DNA of 5,238 bases from Melioribacter roseus (GTDB taxonomy: Bacteria > Bacteroidota > Ignavibacteria > Ignavibacteriales > Melioribacteraceae). The notes beneath the pieces were generated by a model that saw nothing but the letters and a program-made list of their open reading frames with translations, was not told where the DNA came from and searched no databases. The translations under genes and the position numbers were made by a program. This document shows positions 1 to 5,231 of the stretch, one piece after another (position 1 is the stretch's first letter; each line of letters begins with the position of its first letter). The stretch is from positions 1 to 5,238 of the forward strand of contig DYHC01000164.1 of NCBI GenBank assembly GCA_020724325.1, written 5' to 3'.

Positions 1-146
1 CCTTTTATATCGCACTTAAACCTTTCGGCAAACTTTGTTACATAATTGTAAAAGTTTGTAAGCAGCATAAAATTGCCGAACTCATCAATTTTTGTTCCCG
101 TGTATCTTGGAAGCCAGTTTTTAGCAATTTGAAGTTTTGTCCTCAT
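1..146 (-). CDS. amn: AMP nucleosidase, N-terminal 48 residues (partial, runs off the window)
   Basis: This reading frame opens at the ATG complementary to 144-146 and stays open to the window edge, so only the N-terminus is visible. The peptide contains NWLPRYTGTKIDEFGNFMLL followed by TNFYNYVTKFAERF. I recognise this as the conserved start of the short (about 255-260 residue) AMP nucleosidase found in Bacteroidetes-type bacteria, which lacks the long N-terminal regulatory domain of the E. coli enzyme. The family hydrolyses AMP to adenine and ribose 5-phosphate in the cytosol, in purine salvage and adenylate balance. The catalytic nucleoside-phosphorylase-like domain lies outside the window, so activity cannot be judged. 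The start is well supported: AGGAA (complement of 154-158) sits 7 bases upstream. The gene begins 10 bases after the PAP2 stop on the same strand, implying co-transcription and probably coupled translation. The family call rests on recall of the N-terminal motif only. Confidence 0.72.
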   Translation of the reverse strand, partial: MRTKLQIAKNWLPRYTGTKIDEFGNFMLLTNFYNYVTKFAERFKCDIK

Positions 147-153
147 TTGTAAA

Positions 154-158
154 TTCCT
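154..158 (-). promoter_or_regulatory. Ribosome binding site of the AMP nucleosidase, overlapping the upstream stop codon
   Basis: On the minus strand the sequence reads TAGGAA, in which TAG (159-157) is the stop of the PAP2 gene and AGGAA (158-154) is a good Shine-Dalgarno core. Seven bases separate it from the ATG at 146-144. The overlap of stop and ribosome binding site is the usual arrangement for translational coupling. It fixes the start of the downstream gene. Confidence 0.65.
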
Positions 159-750
159 AGATAGTCTTTATCCGTTCAAATTTATCGGTAATCTTGTTTT
201 TCTTATTATCAAAATAATTGTTAATCCGGATAACAATTAAAGCAAACATGTAACCCAGCAGCGCACCAATAATTGCACCGCCAATAATATCAGAAGGGTA
301 GTGGACGCCAACATAAGGTCTTGATATTGCCATAAGCGATGCAACAGAAAATAACAACCATTTAATCTTTGGAAATACCTTACCGAAATAGAATGCAGCA
401 GCAAAATTATTTACTGCATGAGATGACGGAAAGGAAAATGACCCCGTGCAGCCGACAAGTATGTTAACATCTGGTAACGCATTACATGGTCTAATTCTTT
501 GAAAAAGATCTTTTAAAAATGTGCTGCTTAATTGATCGGATACTATAACAAGTAAAATCATTCCAACTGCGGATATCTTACCTATACGTCCGCCTTTGAA
601 TATCAATAAGAAAAATAGAATTATATAAGATATATACCAGTGTTTTACATCTGTTACGAAAACAAAGAACTTGTCTAAGAAAGGCGTGGACAGATTGTGA
701 TTTATAAAGTAAAAAATCGAAAGGTCTATTTGATTCAAAACATCAAGCAT
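157..750 (-). CDS. PAP2-family membrane phosphatase (lipid phosphate phosphatase, possibly undecaprenyl-diphosphatase type)
   Basis: This 197-residue integral membrane protein carries the complete three-part PAP2 signature. Motif 1 (K-x6-R-P) is K80 to R87-P88, motif 2 is P108-S-S-H111, and motif 3 (S-R-x5-H-x3-D) is S143-R144, H150 and D154. In this family the motif 3 histidine is the phosphorylated nucleophile, and the motif 2 histidine acts as acid/base. Hydrophobic segments lie near residues 8-18, 38-52, 58-76, 112-127, 131-143 and 155-175, matching the usual six-helix fold with the active site facing the periplasm. A basic tail (about 177-197) should be cytoplasmic. Likely substrates are undecaprenyl diphosphate, phosphatidylglycerol phosphate or phosphatidate; sequence alone does not separate these. 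Length is typical. The ATG at 750-748 precedes the first hydrophobic stretch and has only a weak purine run (AAAGAA) upstream. It is the first gene of a unit continuing into the AMP nucleosidase and is divergent from the kinase gene. Confidence 0.88.
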   Translation of the reverse strand: MLDVLNQIDLSIFYFINHNLSTPFLDKFFVFVTDVKHWYISYIILFFLLIFKGGRIGKISAVGMILLVIVSDQLSSTFLKDLFQRIRPCNALPDVNILVGCTGSFSFPSSHAVNNFAAAFYFGKVFPKIKWLLFSVASLMAISRPYVGVHYPSDIIGGAIIGALLGYMFALIVIRINNYFDNKKNKITDKFERIKTI

Positions 751-815
751 AGAAAATTCTTTGATTATTTTGTAAAAAATGAGTATTTAATCTGTTGTCG
801 TTTAACAAAAGTTGT

Positions 816-831
816 TTATTTTCGAAAATAA
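816..831. promoter_or_regulatory. 16-bp perfect palindrome, candidate operator
   Basis: TTATTTTC (816-823) is followed directly by its exact complement GAAAATAA (824-831). It overlaps the best Bacteroidetes-like -7 candidate for the kinase gene (817-824), so a dimeric protein bound here could block or modulate transcription. The AT-rich composition raises the chance of a random palindrome. No specific regulator can be named from the sequence. Confidence 0.35.
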
Positions 832-848
832 TATTGGAAACGACATTA

Positions 849-863
849 AATTAGTTACTAATT
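849..863. promoter_or_regulatory. 15-bp odd palindrome, candidate operator
   Basis: AATTAGT (849-855), one central T (856) and ACTAATT (857-863) form perfect 7-base arms. Its centre lies about 32.5 bp from the centre of the palindrome at 816-831, close to three DNA turns, so proteins on the two sites would face the same side of the helix. The role as an operator is inference. Confidence 0.33.
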
Positions 864-919
864 GCAGTATTTCAAAATTTCATTGCAAGAAATGTTCTAA
901 CAAATGAATATAATATACC

Positions 920-3169
920 GTGATAAACAATAGCCCGAATACTAGATTATTAACCAAGACCTACGAGCATAAACTCCAGGAATTCATTAAAGAAGAGAAT
1001 AAGAAGCAATTAATCTCCCCTTTAAGGTCGTTAGCTTATTTTACTTCTGCATCCGGAATTCTTGCACTCGTACTTGAAGTAAGATACTTTGCACAGCACA
1101 GTGTCCAGATTTATTCTTCGCGGCTTACTTCCATACTAATTGCTTTTTTTATCCTGTTAATATCTAACACAAAGTTCGGTAAGAAATTTTCCGTTTTGCT
1201 TATTCATTTTCTTCTGTTATCTATTATCGTGTCGTTTGGAGTAATGATCTATTTAATTCCGAAAACGCTGATATTTAATTCTCACTTAATAAGCTTAATA
1301 ATTTTTATTGCGGCATTGTTTCTGAGCTGGGAAGTTACCAACCAGATAATAGTTGCCATTTATTATAATGTTGTTTTTGCTGTTTCAATTATACTTAGCA
1401 GCCGTGAAATTTTTATTCTTCCAAATATGATCGAATCAGTAATTCTGGTTCTCATTATCAGTATTATGGCAATAATTGCAAGCTATATTAATTCCAGGTT
1501 ACGTTTGGATGCGTTTACTAAAGGTTTCGAAGTTTCGTTATCGGAAAGAAAGTACAGAAATATTTTTGATAATTCTGCCGAAGGCATTTTTCAGGTACTG
1601 CCCAAAGGAAATCTATTAATTGTTAATCCTGCGTTCGTAAAATTGCTGGGGTACTCTGCTGATGAGGAAATACTAAAACTTAATTTCATAAAGGATTTCT
1701 TTATTCGTGAAAGCGACTGGGAATTATTAAACAAACTTTTAGATAAACAGGGCAAGGTTAAGAATTACAGGGTTCAGTTTAAGAAAAAAGACGGGAGCGA
1801 AATAACCGTTAGACTAAATGTACGTGTTAATCTAAATGAGGACGGTTCTACATATTATGAAGGAAGTATTCAAGATATAACACAACAGGTTCAGGCAGAA
1901 AACGAAAAGCAGAAAGCACTTGAAGCACTTAGAGAAGAAAAAATGAAAGCCGATATAAGTGCTAAAAAAGCTCAACAGGAAAGTAATTTCAAATCCAAGT
2001 TTCTTGCCAACATGAGTCATGAAGTTAGAACCCCAATGAATTCTGTAATGGGATTTTTAACATTGATAGAAAATGATTTATTTGAGAGCAAGGAAGAATT
2101 AAAAAACTTTTCGCGCGATGCACGTTTAGCAGCCCAGACTCTTCTCGATATCATTAATAATATTTTGGATATCTCCAAAATAGAAGCTGGTAAAATGGAC
2201 CTTGACGATGTTGAATTTAGTGTCCGCGAAGAGGTTCATAAAGCTGTATCAATTATTACTCAGGCTGCAAAGCAGAAAGGGATTACAATTGAAGAAAATA
2301 TTAAAGAAGAAGTTCCGCAGACTGTTTACGGAGACCCTACACGATTCCGCCAAATAGTATTGAACCTGTTAAGCAATGCAGTTAAATATACTGACGAAGG
2401 AAAAGTTATTATTGCCTCACGTGTTACTACAAAATCTTCATCGGCTATTGAACTGACAACAACAATTGAAGATACCGGGCACGGAATACCAAGTGAAAAG
2501 ATCCCCATGTTGTTCGAACCTTATGTGCAGGTTAAAAGCAAGAAAGGCAAAAAAGAAGGCACGGGTCTTGGACTCGTTATATCTAAGGAATTTATTAAAC
2601 TGATGGGCGGGGATATAAAGGTAGAAAGTAAAATTGGTGTGGGCAGTAAATTTACTTTTGTTATTAAGCTTAAAACCCAGCCGGATTCTGCCTCGAAAAG
2701 TGTTGTAGATGAAATTGATGTTTTAGCAGATACTGTGGAGGCAGAACAAGATAGGTCGCCTAAAACCGGCGAGCATAAATTTGAAAACGGACTGAAAAAG
2801 AAAATTCTTCTTGTTGAGGATAATCCGATAAGTCAAAATCTTGAGATGAAAATCTTAAAAGAAGTTGGATACGACGTTGATGCTGTATCAAACGGATATG
2901 ATGCTATTGAAGCCGTTAAAACCGGTACATTTGACGTGGTTCTAATGGATATTGAAATGACCGATATGGACGGAATAACAGCAACACGTAAAATTAGAGA
3001 GCTGAACGGTCAAAATGGTAAAATTCCTGTTATTGCTGTAACTGCACATTCCAGTATGAAAGATAGAGAAAAATGTCTTGCTGCCGGAATGGATGATTAT
3101 ATCGCAAAGCCGATTAATATTCATTTTCTAAAGCTTACTATCGATCAGTGGCTGAATTCTTCTAAATAA
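920..3169 (+). CDS. Hybrid sensor histidine kinase: six membrane segments, PAS, HisKA, HATPase_c, receiver
   Basis: This 749-residue protein should autophosphorylate on His and pass phosphate to its own receiver, then to an Hpt protein. Residues 1-33 are polar and probably cytoplasmic. Hydrophobic segments lie near 37-54, 68-82, 90-112, 121-137, 142-160 and 172-190, with short loops, so there is no large periplasmic sensor domain. A PAS domain spans about 208-324. A charged helical linker (about 325-360) leads to HisKA with H367 in SHEVRTP. The HATPase_c domain has its N box at N486, G1 at D518-T-G-H-G522, F box LFEPY (531-535), and G2 with G547, G549 and G551. An acidic linker (about 586-622) joins the receiver, which has E633/D634, phosphoacceptor D677, T708 and K730. 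All key residues are present. No Hpt or DNA-binding domain is attached and no partner lies nearby, so it is an orphan here. The GTG start at 920 is the only good start after the in-frame stop at 911-913; there is no Shine-Dalgarno sequence. The signal sensed is unknown. Confidence 0.92.
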   Translation: MINNSPNTRLLTKTYEHKLQEFIKEENKKQLISPLRSLAYFTSASGILALVLEVRYFAQHSVQIYSSRLTSILIAFFILLISNTKFGKKFSVLLIHFLLLSIIVSFGVMIYLIPKTLIFNSHLISLIIFIAALFLSWEVTNQIIVAIYYNVVFAVSIILSSREIFILPNMIESVILVLIISIMAIIASYINSRLRLDAFTKGFEVSLSERKYRNIFDNSAEGIFQVLPKGNLLIVNPAFVKLLGYSADEEILKLNFIKDFFIRESDWELLNKLLDKQGKVKNYRVQFKKKDGSEITVRLNVRVNLNEDGSTYYEGSIQDITQQVQAENEKQKALEALREEKMKADISAKKAQQESNFKSKFLANMSHEVRTPMNSVMGFLTLIENDLFESKEELKNFSRDARLAAQTLLDIINNILDISKIEAGKMDLDDVEFSVREEVHKAVSIITQAAKQKGITIEENIKEEVPQTVYGDPTRFRQIVLNLLSNAVKYTDEGKVIIASRVTTKSSSAIELTTTIEDTGHGIPSEKIPMLFEPYVQVKSKKGKKEGTGLGLVISKEFIKLMGGDIKVESKIGVGSKFTFVIKLKTQPDSASKSVVDEIDVLADTVEAEQDRSPKTGEHKFENGLKKKILLVEDNPISQNLEMKILKEVGYDVDAVSNGYDAIEAVKTGTFDVVLMDIEMTDMDGITATRKIRELNGQNGKIPVIAVTAHSSMKDREKCLAAGMDDYIAKPINIHFLKLTIDQWLNSSK

Positions 3170-3270
3170 TTTTTTTGATATTTTAGCCTACCGGATCTGT
3201 TAAACTTTACTTTACAATTTTCTGTTTATTGATAAATATTCCGATTAGTATAACAGGCGTAACTAAATTA
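3170..3270. other. Featureless AT-rich spacer after the kinase gene
   Basis: A T-run (3170-3176) directly follows the kinase stop codon but has no GC-rich stem before it, so an intrinsic terminator is not supported. No reading frame, RNA-like fold or strong repeat was seen by eye. Confidence 0.4.
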
Positions 3271-3400
3271 GATTTCTGAAAAATTCAGAAATGTTATTTC
3301 GAATCCCGCAAAGCGGGATGAGAAGAGTCACTTCGAAGAGCAAAGCGACTGAGAAGTTTTATTGCGAATCCCGCTTTGCATGGGTCGAAATGAAGAGCGA
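3271..3400. repeat. Intergenic palindromic repeat island (REP-like or MITE-like)
   Basis: Between the kinase gene and the YjbQ gene lies a cluster of hairpins, more GC-rich than its surroundings. Module 1 is ATCCCGC (3303-3309), loop AAA, GCGGGAT (3313-3319). Module 2 is AGTC (3326-3329) pairing with GACT (3347-3350) around the small palindrome CTTCGAAG (3331-3338). Module 3 is an imperfect copy of module 1, ATCCCGC (3368-3374) against GCATGGGT (3378-3385). Internal direct repeats are CGAATCCCGC (3300-3309 and 3365-3374), TGAGAAG (3319-3325 and 3350-3356) and GAAGAGC (3335-3341 and 3392-3398). A further hairpin (3272-3292) marks the left edge. No coding frame is evident. I recall similar CATTTCGA-type dispersed palindromes in Bacteroidetes-like genomes, but copy number cannot be seen from one window. 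The exact borders are uncertain. Confidence 0.65.
3272..3292. repeat. Perfect 9-bp stem, 3-base loop hairpin at the left edge of the repeat island
   Basis: ATTTCTGAA (3272-3280) and TTCAGAAAT (3284-3292) are exact complements around the loop AAA. It starts about 100 bases after the kinase stop codon and has no following T-run, so it is not a standard intrinsic terminator. It could still protect or end the kinase transcript, or form the end of the repeat element. Confidence 0.5.
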
Positions 3401-3444
3401 TATTTTTCTGAGGTTACTAAGTAATGTTTTTTAAAATTACCTGC

Positions 3445-3448
3445 AAGG
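3445..3448 (+). promoter_or_regulatory. Ribosome binding site deciding the TTG start of the YjbQ gene
   Basis: AAGG (3445-3448) lies six bases before TTG at 3455. It supports the non-ATG start, because the frame has no ATG or GTG between the in-frame stop at 3422-3424 and the conserved N-terminus. The only nearby ATG (3424-3426) is in another frame and ends after 13 codons. Confidence 0.5.
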
Positions 3449-3454
3449 CAGAAA

Positions 3455-3874
3455 TTGCAAATTAAAACACTATCATTTAATGTTCACTCAAAAGGTAATA
3501 CCGATATTATTGATATAACCGATGAGGTCCAGTCCAGGTTGAAAGAAACCGGACTGAGGAATGGAAACGTATTAGTATTTGCACCGGGCGCAACAGCGGG
3601 AATAACCACTATAGAATATGAACCTGGATTATTAAAGGATTATCCCGACTTTTTCGAGCGTATCATTCCATCCGGGTCAAAATATTATCACGACGAAACA
3701 TGGCACGATGCAAACGGTTATGCTCATGTAAGGGCTTCATTGCAAGGTGCATCCTTAACGGTTCCATTCACAGATGCTAAATTACTTCTTGGTACTTGGC
3801 AGCAAATAGTTCTAATTGATTTTGATAACCGACAGAGAACTAGAAAAATTATTACACAATTTATGGGAGAATAA
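3455..3874 (+). CDS. YjbQ/UPF0047 family protein (secondary thiamine-phosphate synthase type)
   Basis: The 139-residue product matches the whole UPF0047/YjbQ family from end to end. Visible landmarks are an N-terminal strand (QIKTLSFNV), GNTDIIDITDEV (14-25), the glycine-rich AGITTIEYEPG (48-58), a histidine cluster (H79, H84, H91) within the conserved HDETWHDANGYAHVRASL, and LLGTWQQIVLIDFDNR (111-126). Family members are small cytosolic proteins forming trimers. The E. coli protein has weak thiamine-phosphate synthase activity and can bypass loss of ThiE, but the true role is unsettled, so the annotation should stay at family level. E54 and the histidines are plausible metal or active-site residues. 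Translation starts at TTG: frame limits, the AAGG site and the alignment of the N-terminus all agree. It is first in a three-gene unit, with the next start only 3 bases after its stop. No thiamine genes are nearby. Confidence 0.9.
   Translation: MQIKTLSFNVHSKGNTDIIDITDEVQSRLKETGLRNGNVLVFAPGATAGITTIEYEPGLLKDYPDFFERIIPSGSKYYHDETWHDANGYAHVRASLQGASLTVPFTDAKLLLGTWQQIVLIDFDNRQRTRKIITQFMGE
3865..3870 (+). promoter_or_regulatory. Ribosome binding site of the phospholipase/nuclease gene, inside the end of the YjbQ gene
   Basis: GGGAGA at 3865-3870 is the strongest Shine-Dalgarno match in the window and lies seven bases before the ATG at 3878. It is embedded in the last codons of the upstream gene, which supports co-translation of the two genes. 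Confidence 0.6.
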
Positions 3875-3877
3875 TTA

Positions 3878-4699
3878 ATGAGATTTTTAAGAAAAATTAT
3901 TGTTCTGGTTTTAATTCCAGCTGCATTGTTAGGATGGGGCGAAAAAGGTCATAAATTGATTACTAAATATGCAATGAAGTCGCTTCCGGCAGAAATGAAT
4001 TTATCTGATGAAATAAAAAATGCTATTGTAGAGCATTCAACCGACGCTGATAAACGTAAGAAAGACGTTAAGGACGAATACCCGAAACATTTCATAGATA
4101 TCGATTATTATGAAGAATTTGTTAATGGAAACATGATTACATCTTATGATGAACTCTCAAAAATCTACGGTGAAAAAACTGTAACTGAAATGGGCGTGTT
4201 ACCCTGGGCTACAATGTCTACCTATTCTAACCTTGTCGATGCTTTTAAGAAGAACGATAAAGAGAAAATTATTCTTTATGCTGCGGATATTTCTCATTAC
4301 GTTGAAGACGGACATCAACCGCAGCACACAACATTAAATTATAACGGTGAAATGACTAATCAGAAAGGTGTACACTTTAGATACGAAAGCGACATGTTCG
4401 ATAAAAATGTAGAAGAAATAGAATACAATTATTATTCTATTCCAATTCAATATGTGAGCGATATTTCTGCCTATATTTTCAATTACGTTGCAGAATCTAA
4501 CAGTTATAATGATATGATACTTGCTGCTGATAAATTCGCGTATGAAAAATCCGATAAGAATTATAATGAAAATTTTTACAGGTTGTTCTGGTTTAAGACA
4601 AAACATGTAACGTTTAACAGGGTTAGTCTTGGCGCCAACCGAACCGCTTCATTAATCTATTCAGCATGGATAGATGCCGGTAAACCGGTATTAAAATAA
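3878..4699 (+). CDS. Exported zinc-dependent phospholipase C / S1-P1 nuclease family enzyme
   Basis: The 273-residue precursor has a basic N-terminus and hydrophobic core (residues 1-19), then W20. In this superfamily the mature protein begins with Trp, whose backbone binds zinc, so signal peptidase cleavage between G19 and W20 fits well and predicts a periplasmic or secreted enzyme. All nine ligand positions of the trinuclear zinc site can be placed: W20, H25, D56, H71, H140, D144, H150, H166 and E170. H140-x3-D144-x5-H150 lies in ISHYVEDGHQPQH, and H166-x3-E170 in GVHFRYE. The family cleaves phosphodiesters, either phospholipids (PC-PLC) or single-stranded nucleic acids (S1/P1). The final Glu ligand resembles PC-PLC, while the W-to-H spacing of five resembles P1, so the substrate is open. 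The mature length of about 254 residues is normal for both. The gene lies 3 bases after the YjbQ gene and 1 base before the LOG-like gene. Confidence 0.85.
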   Translation: MRFLRKIIVLVLIPAALLGWGEKGHKLITKYAMKSLPAEMNLSDEIKNAIVEHSTDADKRKKDVKDEYPKHFIDIDYYEEFVNGNMITSYDELSKIYGEKTVTEMGVLPWATMSTYSNLVDAFKKNDKEKIILYAADISHYVEDGHQPQHTTLNYNGEMTNQKGVHFRYESDMFDKNVEEIEYNYYSIPIQYVSDISAYIFNYVAESNSYNDMILAADKFAYEKSDKNYNENFYRLFWFKTKHVTFNRVSLGANRTASLIYSAWIDAGKPVLK

Positions 4700-4700
4700 T

Positions 4701-5231
4701 ATGAAAAAAAAGTATGTAACTGTATTCGGAAGTTCTTTGCCAAAGCCGGGCGATGCTGAATACGAGATTGCTTATCAGCTCGGTAAAAAATTTGCTGAGG
4801 CAAATTTGAATGTCTGCTCGGGCGGTTTTCAGGGTATTATGGATGCAGTCTCTAAAGGTGCCAGCGAAAATGGAGCCGAAGCAATTGGTGTAACTCTGGA
4901 TTTCTACAATTTAACTCCAAGTAAATATATTAACCGCGAAATTAAATGCCATACATTGTTCGAACGGCTTGGCAATCTTCTGGAAATTGGCGATGCTTAT
5001 GTTGTCCTTCAAGGCGGAACGGGAACCCTTGTTGAACTTTCCTTAGTATGGGAGTATATGAATAAAAAAATGATTTTGGATAAACCCTTTGCGTGTCATA
5101 GCAAAATGTGGAAAGATATTGTAGAGATAATGGAGATTCAGATTAAAAAAGAAGGAAGAAAAAACGGATTGATAAAATGTTTTGATGATATAAACGAACT
5201 GGCAATTTATATCACCTCGTCTTTAGTGTAA
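4701..5231 (+). CDS. LOG-like Rossmann-fold protein (TIGR00730-type, putative nucleotide 5'-monophosphate phosphoribohydrolase)
   Basis: The 176-residue product is of normal length for the LOG/lysine-decarboxylase-like family. It has an N-terminal Rossmann strand (YVTVFGSS, 5-12), SGG (40-42) with GIM (45-47) in the first nucleotide-binding loop, E88-R89 in LFERL, and GGTGTLVE (105-112) with E112, which corresponds to the family signature PGGxGTxxE. Canonical LOG proteins remove the base from cytokinin ribotides or AMP-like nucleotides, releasing ribose 5-phosphate, and use the Arg and Glu at these sites. Two positions depart from the usual pattern: Q104 replaces the signature Pro, and L90 replaces the Lys of the common ERK motif. 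Binding of a nucleotide is therefore likely, but the substrate and even catalysis are uncertain. It could instead be a related SLOG or DprA-like ligand-binding protein. It starts 1 base after the preceding stop with no clear ribosome binding site, which suggests coupled translation. The stop at 5229-5231 is inside the window. Confidence 0.78.
   Translation: MKKKYVTVFGSSLPKPGDAEYEIAYQLGKKFAEANLNVCSGGFQGIMDAVSKGASENGAEAIGVTLDFYNLTPSKYINREIKCHTLFERLGNLLEIGDAYVVLQGGTGTLVELSLVWEYMNKKMILDKPFACHSKMWKDIVEIMEIQIKKEGRKNGLIKCFDDINELAIYITSSLV

Larger units (their letters stand above)
751..919. promoter_or_regulatory. Divergent intergenic control region between the PAP2 gene and the kinase gene
   Basis: This 169 bp AT-rich gap separates two divergent genes and must hold promoters for both. 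On the plus strand TTG (795-797), 19 bases, then TATTTTCG (817-824) resembles the Bacteroidetes-type promoter (TTG, then TAnnTTTG). A separate TATAAT lies at 909-914, six bases before the kinase GTG, with TTGCAA at 883-888 at a long 20-base spacing. No comparably good promoter was found for the minus strand. Two perfect palindromes, listed separately, lie in the middle. The promoter matches are by eye, and the sigma factor preference of this organism is unknown. Confidence 0.4.
3455..5231 (+). other. Probable three-gene operon: YjbQ protein, exported PLC/nuclease, LOG-like protein
   Basis: The three genes are on one strand with gaps of 3 and 1 bases. The second has its ribosome binding site inside the first, and the third lacks its own clear site. 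No promoter or terminator fits between them. The promoter must lie upstream of 3455, in or near the repeat island. The unit may continue beyond 5238, because no terminator is visible after the last stop. Confidence 0.75.

Noticed and set aside
1832..2020. Minus-strand open frame of 62 codons
   Set aside because: It lies wholly opposite the PAS-HisKA part of the kinase gene, and its product is a low-complexity Phe/Cys/Leu-rich string with no family resemblance. It is a shadow.
2326..2508. Minus-strand open frame of 60 codons
   Set aside because: It is opposite the ATPase domain of the kinase, with no ribosome binding site or recognisable motif.
2942..3124. Minus-strand open frame of 60 codons
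   Set aside because: It is opposite the highly conserved receiver domain; the composition is that of a reverse complement, not a real protein.
3165..3180. T-run after the kinase stop as an intrinsic terminator
   Set aside because: No GC-rich stem precedes the T-run.
3300..3385. CRISPR array
   Set aside because: Repeat units are palindromic, only two imperfect copies exist, and spacing is not regular. This fits a REP-like element rather than repeat-spacer units.
3424..3465. 13-codon frame starting at the ATG at 3424 just before the YjbQ gene
   Set aside because: It is too short, ends inside the YjbQ gene in another frame, and has no ribosome binding site. The TTG at 3455 better explains the conserved N-terminus.
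4334..4606. Minus-strand open frame of 90 codons, hydrophobic
   Set aside because: It is fully inside the phospholipase/nuclease gene. Its Ile/Phe richness comes from complementing AT-rich codons for Asn, Lys, Asp and Tyr.
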